Source: Xanthomonas sp. 10-10
Lineage (GTDB): Bacteria > Pseudomonadota > Gammaproteobacteria > Xanthomonadales > Xanthomonadaceae
DNA: 64,000 nucleotides
Direction of reading: 5' to 3'
NCBI RefSeq assembly: GCF_040182365.1
Contig: NZ_CP144460.1
Span: 1,364,001 to 1,428,000, forward strand
Part shown: piece after piece, positions 56,874 through 64,000 of the stretch
How positions within the stretch are numbered: the stretch's first letter is position 1
How the letters are laid out: every line of letters starts with the position of its first letter
Notes under the pieces: model-generated
Databases searched by the model: none
What the model was told of the DNA's origin: nothing
The model's input: only the letters and a program-made list of their open reading frames with translations
Program-made: the position numbers and the translations under genes

Positions 56874-56966
56874 TGGCGGAGAGAGGGGGATTCGAACCCC
56901 CGAAGCGCGGTTTAGACGCTTACACACTTTCCAGGCGTGCTCCTTCAACCACTCGGACACCTCTCC
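56874..56966 (-). tRNA. tRNA-Ser (anticodon GGA)
   Basis: A 93-base class II tRNA on the minus strand: acceptor GGAGAGG (from 56966) with CCTCTCTCC-type 3' arm, anticodon stem CACGC/GTGTG with loop CTGGAAA, a long variable arm, T arm GGGGG-TTCGAAT-CCCCC, and an encoded CCA (56876-56874). It precedes ffs in the same orientation by about 67 bases. Confidence 0.95.
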
Positions 56967-57101
56967 GTACCTGCACGACCGGGGTCTAACAGGGCCGCAG
57001 ATTCTAGCGGTCGCCGGCCCGTACCACAAGCTGAATCTTCCCGGCGCGGCCGGTGAGACGCACCGTGGCACAATATCGGCTCAGAACAAGCTGGTTGCCC
57101 G

Positions 57102-59210
57102 ATGTCTTATCTCGTTCTCGCCCGCAAGTGGCGCCCGAAGCGTTTTGCCGAACTCGTGGGCCAGGAACACGTGGTCCGCGCGCTCACCAACGCGCTCGAC
57201 AGCGGGCGCGTGCACCACGCGTTCTTGTTCACCGGCACCCGCGGCGTGGGCAAGACCACCATCGCGCGCATTTTCGCCAAGTCGCTGAACTGCGAGACCG
57301 GTACCAGCGCCGACCCGTGCGGCATCTGTCCGGCCTGCCTGGACATCGATGCCGGCCGCTATATCGATCTGCTGGAAATCGACGCCGCGTCCAACACCGG
57401 CGTAGACGATGTGCGCGAGGTGATCGAGAACGCGCAATACATGCCCTCGCGCGGCAAGTTCAAGGTCTACCTGATCGACGAAGTGCACATGCTCTCCAAG
57501 GCGGCGTTCAACGCGCTGCTCAAAACCCTGGAAGAGCCGCCGGAACATGTGAAGTTCCTGCTCGCCACCACCGACCCGCAAAAGCTGCCGGTGACGGTGT
57601 TGTCGCGCTGCCTGCAGTTCAACCTCAAGCGCCTGGACGAGGACCAGATCCAGGGCCAGATGACCCGCATCCTGACCGCCGAGGAAATCGAGTCGGACCC
57701 GTCGGCGATCGTGCAGCTGTCCAAGGCGGCCGATGGCTCCCTGCGCGACGGCTTGTCGCTGCTGGATCAGGCGATCGCCTATGCCGGCGGTGCGCTGCGC
57801 GAGGATGTCGTGCGCACGATGCTGGGTACGGTGGATCGCACCCAGGTCGGGGCGATGCTGCAGTCGCTGGCCGACGGCGATGGCGCGCGCCTGCTGCACG
57901 TGGTTGCAGCACTAGCGGAATTTTCGCCCGACTGGAGCGGGGTGCTGGAAGCCCTTGCCGAGGCCCTGCACCGCGTGCAGGTGCAGCAATTGGTGCCGTC
58001 GGTGGCGTTCGTCGGCGACGGTATCGACCCGACGCCGTTCGCGGCACAGCTGCGACCTGAAGTGGTGCAGCTGTGGTACCAGATGGCACTCAACGGGCGC
58101 CGCGATCTGTATCTGGCACCGAGCCCGCGCGCCGGTTTCGAGATGGCAGTGCTGCGCATGCTGGCGTTCCGCCCCGCTGCGGCAGTGCCGGCAGGAAGCA
58201 ACGACGATGGACGCGGCGCCAGCGCAGGCGGCGGCGCACGCACGGCCGCTGCGGGCGTGCAGGCGGCGGCACCGGCGACGGCTGCGGCGGCAGTGCCTGC
58301 CAAGCCGGTCGAAGTGGTTGAAGCATTACCGGGTGCAGGGACTGCTGCGGCACCGGTGGCTACGGCAACGTCCGCTTCGACATCGGCACCAATCCCAACA
58401 TCCGCACCAACACCAACGGCAGCAGCAGTCGCCGCGGCACCGGCACCGGTTGTGGTGCTTCCCGCGCCGGATGCGTTGGCTGATGGTCGCTCGTCCGCCG
58501 CTGCGCGCACCGACGATGCGCCGCCGTGGGCAGTGGACGATGCGCCGGTGCGTACGCATGCTGCGCCGGTGGCCGACACGGCAGTCGTGCTTGCGCCCGA
58601 GTCTGCAATGGCGCCGCCGCCGGAAGCCGCTGCCGCGGTGCCGATCACGGCGATACCCGAACTCGTGCCTACGATTGCAGGCGCCGCTGCTCCCGTACCG
58701 GCAGAGATGGCTGCAGATGCGCCCTCTGTGGCTGCGCCCGCCGAGGCGTCGCCAGCTTCAGCACCGTCATCCGTGTCTGCACCCGGCAACGAGTCTGGGA
58801 CGCTGATCGACGACGGCCGCATTGCCGACGCAGAACAATGGCTAGAGCTGGTCACCCGTAGCGGATTGAACGGCCCGTCGCGCCAGCTCGCGGCCAATGC
58901 CGCCTTCATCGGCCATCGCGATGGCGTGCTGCGGCTGGCGTTGGCGCCAGGCTTCGAATATCTCAACTCCGAGCGCTCCATCGCCAACCTTGCGCAGGCA
59001 CTTGCGCCGGTTCTCGGAAACACGCCGCGCATCGTGATCGAAACCGGCAGCGCCGATGCCGAGACCTTGCACGAGCGTGCCAACCGGCAGAAAGGCGAGC
59101 GCCAGAGCGCAGCCGAAACCGCCTTCATGAACGACCCGAATGTGCAGCAGCTGATCCAGCAGCAGGGCGCGCGGGTGGTTCCCGATTCCATCCGCCCTTA
59201 CGACGAGTAA
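57102..59210 (+). CDS. dnaX: DNA polymerase III tau (gamma/tau) subunit
   Basis: Clamp-loader ATPase and replisome organiser, 702 residues. The AAA+ domain (about 1-220) has Walker A GTRGVGKTTIA, the zinc module CETGTSADPCGICPAC, Walker B VYLIDEVHML and sensor FLLATTDPQKLPVTVLSRC. Domain III ends at about residue 365. A low-complexity Ala/Pro/Ser/Thr linker of about 180 residues (roughly 365-560) precedes a C-terminal domain V (about 575-700) expected to bind alpha. I see no A6G-type slippery sequence of the kind that makes gamma in E. coli. ybaB follows after 6 bp. Confidence 0.94.
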   Translation: MSYLVLARKWRPKRFAELVGQEHVVRALTNALDSGRVHHAFLFTGTRGVGKTTIARIFAKSLNCETGTSADPCGICPACLDIDAGRYIDLLEIDAASNTGVDDVREVIENAQYMPSRGKFKVYLIDEVHMLSKAAFNALLKTLEEPPEHVKFLLATTDPQKLPVTVLSRCLQFNLKRLDEDQIQGQMTRILTAEEIESDPSAIVQLSKAADGSLRDGLSLLDQAIAYAGGALREDVVRTMLGTVDRTQVGAMLQSLADGDGARLLHVVAALAEFSPDWSGVLEALAEALHRVQVQQLVPSVAFVGDGIDPTPFAAQLRPEVVQLWYQMALNGRRDLYLAPSPRAGFEMAVLRMLAFRPAAAVPAGSNDDGRGASAGGGARTAAAGVQAAAPATAAAAVPAKPVEVVEALPGAGTAAAPVATATSASTSAPIPTSAPTPTAAAVAAAPAPVVVLPAPDALADGRSSAAARTDDAPPWAVDDAPVRTHAAPVADTAVVLAPESAMAPPPEAAAAVPITAIPELVPTIAGAAAPVPAEMAADAPSVAAPAEASPASAPSSVSAPGNESGTLIDDGRIADAEQWLELVTRSGLNGPSRQLAANAAFIGHRDGVLRLALAPGFEYLNSERSIANLAQALAPVLGNTPRIVIETGSADAETLHERANRQKGERQSAAETAFMNDPNVQQLIQQQGARVVPDSIRPYDE

Positions 59211-59216
59211 CGACCC

Positions 59217-59537
59217 ATGCGTGGAAACATTGCCCAATTGATGCAGCAGGCACAGAAGATGCAGGAAAACCTGCAGCGCGCCCAGGAAGAACTGGCCAAG
59301 CTGGAAGTCACCGGCACCGCCGGCGGCGGCATGGTCAGCGTGACGCTGACCGGGGCCAAGGAGTGCCGCAAGGTGCGCATCGATCCCAGCATCCTCTCCG
59401 ACCAGGAAATGGCCGAGGACCTGATCGCCGCCGCCTTCAACGACGCCTCCAACAAGATCGACGCCGAGTCCAAGGACCGCATGGGTTCGGCTACTGCCGG
59501 CATGCAGCTGCCGCCGGGCATGAAGTTGCCGTTCTGA
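59217..59537 (+). CDS. ybaB: YbaB/EbfC nucleoid-associated protein
   Basis: A 106-residue DNA-binding protein of the YbaB family, an intertwined dimer in relatives. [33 protein letters not shown] is the characteristic helix, followed by the [24 protein letters not shown] sheet and the [15 protein letters not shown] tail. It lies between dnaX and recR, its standard position. Confidence 0.96.
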   Translation: MRGNIAQLMQQAQKMQENLQRAQEELAKLEVTGTAGGGMVSVTLTGAKECRKVRIDPSILSDQEMAEDLIAAAFNDASNKIDAESKDRMGSATAGMQLPPGMKLPF

Positions 59538-59541
59538 ACGA

Positions 59542-59632
59542 GGGGATTCGGGAGTCGGGATTAGGGATTCGCCAGAAGCGGGGTTTGCTTCTGCATTTGC
59601 GAATCCCGAATCTCCAATGCCCAATCCCGGCC
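59542..59632. repeat. Inverted intergenic repeat between ybaB and recR
   Basis: The left arm ggggattcgggagtcgggattagggattcgcc (59542-59571 region) and right arm gcgaatcccgaatctccaatgcccaatcccgg (59600-59632) are imperfect reverse complements around about 30 bases that include a short ctgcatttgcg loop. It fills nearly the whole spacer and ends 6 bases before the recR ATG. It belongs to the same family as 19586-19697 and 60236-60328. Confidence 0.75.
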
Positions 59633-59637
59633 ACTCA

Positions 59638-60231
59638 ATGTCCTCTCTTCTCGAACAACTGATCGAGGCCTTCCGGGTATTGCCGGGTGTGGGCCAGAAA
59701 TCGGCGCAGCGCATGGCCTACCACGTGCTCGAGCGCGAGCGCGAGGGTGGGCGTCGTTTGGCCGCAGCGCTGGGCAATGCGGTGGAAAAGGTCGGGCATT
59801 GCGTGCAGTGCCGCGACTTCACCGAGTCCGAGATCTGCGCGATCTGTGCCAACAGCAGTCGCGACCGTCAGCAATTGTGCGTGGTGGAATCGCCGGCCGA
59901 TCGCCTGGCGATCGAGCACGCCACCGGCTACCGCGGCGTGTACTTCATCCTGCAGGGGCGCCTGTCGCCGCTGGATGGCATCGGCCCGCGCGAGCTGGGG
60001 CTGGATCAACTCGGCGAACGCCTGGCTGCCGGCGAAATCACCGAAATGATCATCGCCACCAACGCCACCGTGGAGGGCGAGGCCACCGCGCATTACCTGG
60101 CGCAGCTGGCGCGCCAGCATGGCGTGCGCCCCAGCCGGCTCGCGCAAGGCATGCCGCTGGGCGGCGAGCTGGAATACGTGGATCGCGGCACCCTGTCGCA
60201 CGCCTTCGGCACCCGCGGTGAGGTGCTTTGA
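59638..60231 (+). CDS. recR: Recombination protein RecR
   Basis: Recombination mediator that works with RecF and RecO to load RecA at gaps. 197 residues. The N-terminal HhH region is [20 protein letters not shown]-like ([22 protein letters not shown]). The zinc finger has C55, C58, C67 and C70 ([17 protein letters not shown]). The Toprim domain contains [21 protein letters not shown] and the acidic [14 protein letters not shown]. The start at 59638 follows an inverted repeat, leaving no clear ribosome binding site; a longer frame from 59617 adds residues made of repeat sequence. Confidence 0.96.
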   Translation: MSSLLEQLIEAFRVLPGVGQKSAQRMAYHVLEREREGGRRLAAALGNAVEKVGHCVQCRDFTESEICAICANSSRDRQQLCVVESPADRLAIEHATGYRGVYFILQGRLSPLDGIGPRELGLDQLGERLAAGEITEMIIATNATVEGEATAHYLAQLARQHGVRPSRLAQGMPLGGELEYVDRGTLSHAFGTRGEVL

Positions 60232-60235
60232 GGGC

Positions 60236-60328
60236 TGGGAATCGGGAGTCGGGAATGGTGAATCGGAGAAGCAACGTCAGAAGCAAGGGCTGTAAGCTCT
60301 TGCGATTCCCCAATCCCGATTCCCGATT
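60236..60328. repeat. Inverted intergenic repeat between recR and the HIT gene
   Basis: The left arm gggaatcgggagtcgggaat (60236-60264 region) and right arm gattccccaatcccgattcccg (60302-60328) are imperfect reverse complements around about 37 bases. It fills the spacer and ends 6 bases before the HIT ATG, the same layout as the repeat before recR. Confidence 0.75.
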
Positions 60329-60334
60329 TCCGCC

Positions 60335-60685
60335 ATGACCGACACCATCTTCAGCAAGATCATCCGTCGCGAAATCCCGGCCACCATCGTCTATGAAGAC
60401 GACGAGGTTCTGGGCTTTGAAGACATCGCGCCGCAGGCGCCGGTGCACGTGCTCTTCATTCCCAAGCAGCACGCCATTCCCACCCTGGACGATGTGCCGC
60501 CGGAGCAGGCGTTGCTGGTCGGCAAGTTGGCGCTCGCCGCTGCTGCATACGCGCGTGAGCAGGGCCTGGCGCAGGACGGCTACCGCATCGTGATGAATTG
60601 CCGCGAGCATGCCGGGCAGACGGTGTTCCATATCCATCTGCATCTGCTGGCCGGTGCCCCGCTGGGCCGCTTCGGCACGCCCTGA
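60335..60685 (+). CDS. HIT-family nucleotide hydrolase (HinT-like)
   Basis: A 116-residue histidine-triad protein. MTDTIFSKIIRREIPATIVYEDDEVLGFEDIAPQAPVHVLFIPK is the HinT core, and HIHLHLLAG carries the HxHxHxx triad. Such proteins hydrolyse adenosine phosphoramidates. The start is preceded by the inverted repeat, not by a clear ribosome binding site. A two-way terminator follows about 235 bp downstream. Confidence 0.92.
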   Translation: MTDTIFSKIIRREIPATIVYEDDEVLGFEDIAPQAPVHVLFIPKQHAIPTLDDVPPEQALLVGKLALAAAAYAREQGLAQDGYRIVMNCREHAGQTVFHIHLHLLAGAPLGRFGTP

Positions 60686-60919
60686 CGGCATCGCTGGGCA
60701 TTGCCATCGATGTGAGCGGACCGGTCGTTGAGTGGCAAGGATAGGCCGGGGTCGAGCATGCTCGATCGCCCATCCGCTGCGCCACACGACGATGCGCATC
60801 CGCAAGCACTCTCGCCAGCGCAGCCGCGGTCACAGCAGAGCGTGTTGCGCGCAGCGCGGGACCGGCGGGTACAGATTCAGCACGAGCGCGTTGATGTCGA
60901 CGGCCTAGCCACAGAAACA

Positions 60920-60949
60920 AAAACGCCGCTCCTTCAGGAGCGGCGTTTT
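60920..60949. terminator. Terminator between convergent HIT and slp genes
   Basis: AAAACGCCGCTCC and GGAGCGGCGTTTT are exact complements (13 bp) around a TTCA tetraloop, with A-run and T-run at the two ends, so it can act in both directions. Confidence 0.88.
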
Positions 60950-60974
60950 GCATCACAGCTGACTCAGCGATTGC

Positions 60975-61508
60975 TTACCACCAGCCGCGGCCCCAGCCCC
61001 AGCCGCCGCCCCAGCGCGGACCCCAGGGGTCGCCCCATGGGCCGTACGGGTAGGCCGGAATCACGTCCACGTCGCGCACTTCCGGCCACAGATAGACCAC
61101 GTCTGCCGCCACCTTGGGCAGCTTGTAGTCGTACTCGCCGATCTTGGTGGTCTCGTAGCCCTCGATCTTGCCGATGAAAGTGACTTCGCGGCCGGGTTCG
61201 AACACGGCCGGGTCGTAGAAGCCTGCACGGCACGCCAGGAAGCGGCCATCGCTGGCGTCCACCGCATTGCGGTCCGGGCGGCCGCTGGCATTGAGCGGAC
61301 GCGAGATCAGCTCGAAGCAGGTCTGGCCCTGCCCGGGCTTGGTCTGGATGATCTTGCCGCCCCAGCGCACAGAGGTGCCAAGCTGCGCGCTGGCAGTGGA
61401 GTCGCTCGGGCTGACCGTGGGGAACTGGCCCTGCAGCGGCTTGGGCGCGGTGGCGCAGGCTGCGAGCCCGAGCACAGCGACAATGGGAAAAAGAAAGCGG
61501 GTGCTCAT
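60975..61508 (-). CDS. slp: Slp family outer-membrane lipoprotein with a Trp/Gly-rich tail
   Basis: A 177-residue lipoprotein. The signal peptide ends LGLAACAT with the lipobox cysteine at residue 18. The Slp domain covers about 25-150 (LGTSVRWGGKIIQTKPGQGQTCFELISRPLNASGRP ... VIPAYP). The last 23 residues are extraordinarily rich in Trp, Gly and Pro (PYGPWGDPWGPRWGGGWGWG). Relatives include the starvation-inducible E. coli Slp; function is unclear. It is coupled to the TgpA-like gene by ATGA overlap. Confidence 0.9.
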   Translation of the reverse strand: MSTRFLFPIVAVLGLAACATAPKPLQGQFPTVSPSDSTASAQLGTSVRWGGKIIQTKPGQGQTCFELISRPLNASGRPDRNAVDASDGRFLACRAGFYDPAVFEPGREVTFIGKIEGYETTKIGEYDYKLPKVAADVVYLWPEVRDVDVIPAYPYGPWGDPWGPRWGGGWGWGRGWW

Positions 61509-63454
61509 GAGGAAACTCCGGTTCGCGGGCGATGCTGCTGCAGATCTTTAAGGAGTGAGGCGCTGTCCGAATCGGCGCCAGCGTAGCGCGCGGCAGCGAA
61601 ACGTTGGCTGAGTGCCAACAGTGTGGTGTCGGGGTGGGTGCGGGCGACGCGTTGCGCCCAGGCAATGGCCGGTTCGTGCGGTTCGCGGGCAAGGCCCAGC
61701 TTGCCGTAACGCCGGCCCAGACGATGCCAGGCACGCAGCAGCGGATCACGCTCGCGTTCGCCGCGCGCCAGCAACCAGCTCATCCACGCCAGTGCACCGA
61801 CTGCGAACACCCCGAAGATGGCGGCCAGCTGGGTGGGCTCCAGGCGCTCGATGCCCAGCGGCTGCAGCAGCCGTTGTTGGCGGTCGGCATTGAAGGACAG
61901 CACCAGATCGTTCCAGCCGCGGCGCAGCCAGTCGCCGACCTGGCTCAGGCCGGCCCAGGTGCCGAGCTGGGCGAAGTTGTTGCCATTGGTCTGCAGGCGA
62001 TCTTCCAGCGTGTCGTAGATGCGTTCGGGCGCCACGGCGGCAGTCGGGTCCACCCGTACCCAGCCGCGACCGGCCAGCCACACCTCGGTCCATGCATGCG
62101 CATCCATGCGGCGCACCACCCAGTAGTTGCCCAGCCCGTTGTAGGTGCCGCCGGCATAGCCGGTGACCACGCGTGCGGGGATGCCGGCGGCGCGCATCAG
62201 CACCACGAACGAGGAGCTGAAGTGCTCGCAAAACCCGGCCTTCTGCTGGAACAGGAACTCATCCACGCTGTTGCGGCCAAGCAGTGGCGTATCCAGGGTG
62301 TAGGCGAATTCGCGGGTGATCCACCCCAGTGCGCGCTGCACGACGGCATCGTCGTTGTTGCCGGCGTCGGCCCGCCATTGCCTGGCGAGCGCGACGGTGC
62401 GCGGATTGAAGCCCGGTGGCAGGGCGAGTGCGCGCTTGCGCAACTGCTCGGGCAGGTCGGTATCGAAACGTGCCGGTGGCGCCGATTGCAGCTCCCAGCG
62501 GGTCAGTGCGCTCAATGGCCGCTGCGCGAACAGTTCGTAATCGGGCGACAGCTCGGCGCTGGCGACACCCTGGGTCGGCAGGTCCAGCGACACCAGCTGG
62601 CGACGGTCGGTGGGCTCGTAATCCAGTCGGTACCGATAGGTCTGCGGGCCGGGTGTGACCGATGCGGGTTGTCCGCGACCGGTCCAGCGTGCGCGCTGCC
62701 AGGTGCGGCCGTCGAAATCCCACATCACCGGCCCACGCCAGTAGCGCTGCTGTGGTGGTGGTGCCTTGCCGGTGAATTGCACGCGCAGCGCCGGGCTTTC
62801 GTCGGCCATCAGGTCGATCCATTCGCCGGGCGACATGTTGTCCGACAGGCCGGGCCGCGACAGCGCGCGCTCGGGCACGCCCCACAACGGCGAACTCAGG
62901 CGCGGCAGCAACCAGAACGTGGCCATGGCCAGCGGCACGCCGATGGCCACCAGCTTGCCGATCCCGCGCAACTGCAGGCGCAGCCCAGGCGTGCTGGTGC
63001 GATGTTCTTCGTCGGCCAGCCGCTGCATGCTGAGCAGGGCGCTGACCACCGCCAGCAACGCCAGCCCCATCGTTGCCGGCCCCTGGTCGAGCAGGAATGC
63101 TGCAAACGGGGCGAACAACGCAAAGCCGAGCAGGCTGCGCGCATCGCGCAGACTGCGCAGTTCGGAGGCCTTGATCGCCAGCATCGCAGCAAGCACCGCG
63201 CAGCCGGTATCGCGGCCGAAGCGCATGCCGATCTGCCAGTACACCGCCGCCAGCATCGCGATCACCAGCAACACCCGCAGCGGCGCCATCACGGTGCCGC
63301 GCCAGCTCAGCACGCCGACCAGGACCGCGGCCACCGCGATGGTGGTGGCAAGCAGGCCAGGCAACTGCAACAGCAGCGGCGCCAGGGCCAGCCAGCTGGT
63401 GGCCAGCGCCCAGCGGCGGCTGGCCTGATTGATCGGAAGGGGCGGCTCAGTCAT
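61505..63454 (-). CDS. TgpA-like membrane transglutaminase (DUF3488 with transglutaminase-like domain)
   Basis: A 649-residue inner-membrane protein. About six N-terminal hydrophobic segments (residues 15-180) make the DUF3488 part. A periplasmic transglutaminase-like domain follows (about 320-500) with the probable catalytic Cys in QQKAGFCEHFSSSFVVLMRAAGIPARVVTGY, His in DAHAWTEVWL, and Asp in WVRVDPTAAVAPERIY. A further membrane helix (about 560-580) and a C-terminal cytoplasmic part follow. P. aeruginosa TgpA of this type is essential. Upstream DUF58 and downstream slp both overlap it, so the three are co-translated. Confidence 0.92.
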   Translation of the reverse strand: MTEPPLPINQASRRWALATSWLALAPLLLQLPGLLATTIAVAAVLVGVLSWRGTVMAPLRVLLVIAMLAAVYWQIGMRFGRDTGCAVLAAMLAIKASELRSLRDARSLLGFALFAPFAAFLLDQGPATMGLALLAVVSALLSMQRLADEEHRTSTPGLRLQLRGIGKLVAIGVPLAMATFWLLPRLSSPLWGVPERALSRPGLSDNMSPGEWIDLMADESPALRVQFTGKAPPPQQRYWRGPVMWDFDGRTWQRARWTGRGQPASVTPGPQTYRYRLDYEPTDRRQLVSLDLPTQGVASAELSPDYELFAQRPLSALTRWELQSAPPARFDTDLPEQLRKRALALPPGFNPRTVALARQWRADAGNNDDAVVQRALGWITREFAYTLDTPLLGRNSVDEFLFQQKAGFCEHFSSSFVVLMRAAGIPARVVTGYAGGTYNGLGNYWVVRRMDAHAWTEVWLAGRGWVRVDPTAAVAPERIYDTLEDRLQTNGNNFAQLGTWAGLSQVGDWLRRGWNDLVLSFNADRQQRLLQPLGIERLEPTQLAAIFGVFAVGALAWMSWLLARGERERDPLLRAWHRLGRRYGKLGLAREPHEPAIAWAQRVARTHPDTTLLALSQRFAAARYAGADSDSASLLKDLQQHRPRTGVSS

Positions 63455-64000
63455 GGGGAAGCAGCGCCAGGGCGCGCAGGCACAGGTGGTGGTGGGACGG
63501 ACCTTGTGCAGGCCCCAGTGGCGGCTGGCCCGGCAGCAGCAGGCGGTAACGCCGCCCGTCGCGTTCGGCCAGATTCACCCAGCGGGCAAGCCGCGCGATG
63601 CGGCGTTCGTACGGCAGTGCGTGCAGCGCACGCCAGTCCAGCGTGACTTCGATGCCCAGCGGCTGTTCGTATTCGCGCACCAGCAGGCTGTCGCGGCGCG
63701 CCGAGTGCTTCCAGGAAATCGTGCGTGGCGCATCGCCGGCGCGGTACGGACGCAGCTGATGCAGTTCTTCGCCTTGCGCATGCAGGCGGGTCTGGTTGGG
63801 CGAACCGGCGCCCTCAGGCAATGCCGGGCCCTGTTCTTCGGGCTTGGGATAGGACAGCAGTGGCGTTTCCGGCCACACCCACGACCAGGCCCGTACCAGG
63901 CCCAGCGGCTGGGTGCTCGACAACCGGATGCGTTCGATGTCCTGCCAGCCGCGCCGCTCGGTGGGTACCAGCAGGTCGATCTCGGCCATATCGTGCTCGA
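63447..64000 (-). CDS. DUF58 domain protein (5' end outside the window)
   Basis: The C-terminal about 184 residues of a DUF58 protein are visible. The DUF58 core is present: SWKHSARRDSLLVREYEQPLGIEVTLDW, preceded by AQGEELHQLRPYRAGDAPRTI and RGWQDIERIRLSSTQPLGLVRAWSWVWP. The frame stays open to base 64000, so an ATG at 63989 is internal and not the true start. DUF58 proteins commonly pair with a MoxR ATPase and a TgpA transglutaminase, matching the neighbour. The stop overlaps the TgpA start by 8 bases. Confidence 0.88.
   Translation of the reverse strand, partial: EHDMAEIDLLVPTERRGWQDIERIRLSSTQPLGLVRAWSWVWPETPLLSYPKPEEQGPALPEGAGSPNQTRLHAQGEELHQLRPYRAGDAPRTISWKHSARRDSLLVREYEQPLGIEVTLDWRALHALPYERRIARLARWVNLAERDGRRYRLLLPGQPPLGPAQGPSHHHLCLRALALLPHD

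Noticed and set aside
57102-59210. E. coli-type programmed frameshift (A6G) in dnaX
   Set aside because: No run of six As followed by G is present; longest A-runs are four bases.

Overview
The window is a 64 kb stretch of a high-GC gammaproteobacterial chromosome. Gene content, gene order and protein sequence all point to Xanthomonas (Lysobacteraceae): folC-dedD-cvpA-purF, phoBR next to ppk-ppx, tRNA-Leu-tig-clpP-clpX-lon-hupB-tRNAs-ppiD, a Kdo kinase (kdkA), a homodimer-type NAD isocitrate dehydrogenase, and TonB receptors. I cannot name the species. It is mostly core genome. I see no prophage, insertion sequence, CRISPR array or integrative element.

Layout. 1-5.5 kb: the 5' part of tdh, a simple-sequence and palindrome-rich spacer, then a divergent pair made of a TonB-dependent receptor (-) and a Tat-exported phosphocholine-type phospholipase C (+). 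Their shared spacer carries Pho-box-like repeats. 5.9-13.8 kb: a histidine phosphatase, an AT-richer orphan membrane protein, folC-dedD-cvpA-purF, a lipoprotein and a DUF455 ferritin-like protein. 14-19.5 kb: an exported metzincin protease, a lipoprotein, lpxH, and an overlapping PAP2 phosphatase/glycosyltransferase pair. 19.7-25.7 kb: the phosphate block ppx-ppk-phoR-phoB, all on the minus strand, with a well-formed Pho box in front of phoB. 25.8-30.7 kb: an M48 metalloprotease, a monothiol-length glutaredoxin with an AhpD-like partner, NAD-icd and a Bax-inhibitor-1 protein. 30.8-35.3 kb: tRNA-Pro-Arg-His-Lys, a secreted lipase, a PAS histidine kinase and tRNA-Leu. 35.5-44.6 kb: the protein quality-control cluster tig-clpP-clpX-lon-hupB-ppiD, interrupted by tRNA-Val and two identical tRNA-Asp genes. 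45.3-50.2 kb: mltD-gloB divergent from a methyltransferase, then rnhA-dnaQ, a PP2C phosphatase and tRNA-Ser. 50.5-56.3 kb: DUF6165, a family 9 glycosyltransferase, kdkA, an MBL-fold protein and molybdopterin genes moaA-C-D-E with a damaged NTF2-like gene between moaA and moaC. 56.5-64 kb: a partial copy of the 4.5S RNA sequence, ffs itself, tRNA-Ser, dnaX-ybaB-recR-HIT, then slp-tgpA-DUF58 on the minus strand.

How the parts work together. The two phosphate-related regions may form one regulon: PhoR/PhoB senses phosphate, and Pho boxes precede phoB itself and the phospholipase/TonB-receptor pair, which would release and take up phosphorylated substrates. PPK/PPX would set the polyphosphate store. 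The tig-clpP-clpX-lon-ppiD block handles folding and proteolysis, and lon has a heat-shock-type promoter embedded in a terminator-like hairpin. The dnaX-ybaB-recR cluster is the usual replication/recombination set.

No wholly new biological system is evident. The points most worth a second look are the predicted Pho regulon, the duplicated ffs fragment beside the real ffs, the single-base frame disruption between moaA and moaC, the 34-bp perfect palindrome before ppk, and a recurring family of inverted intergenic repeats.
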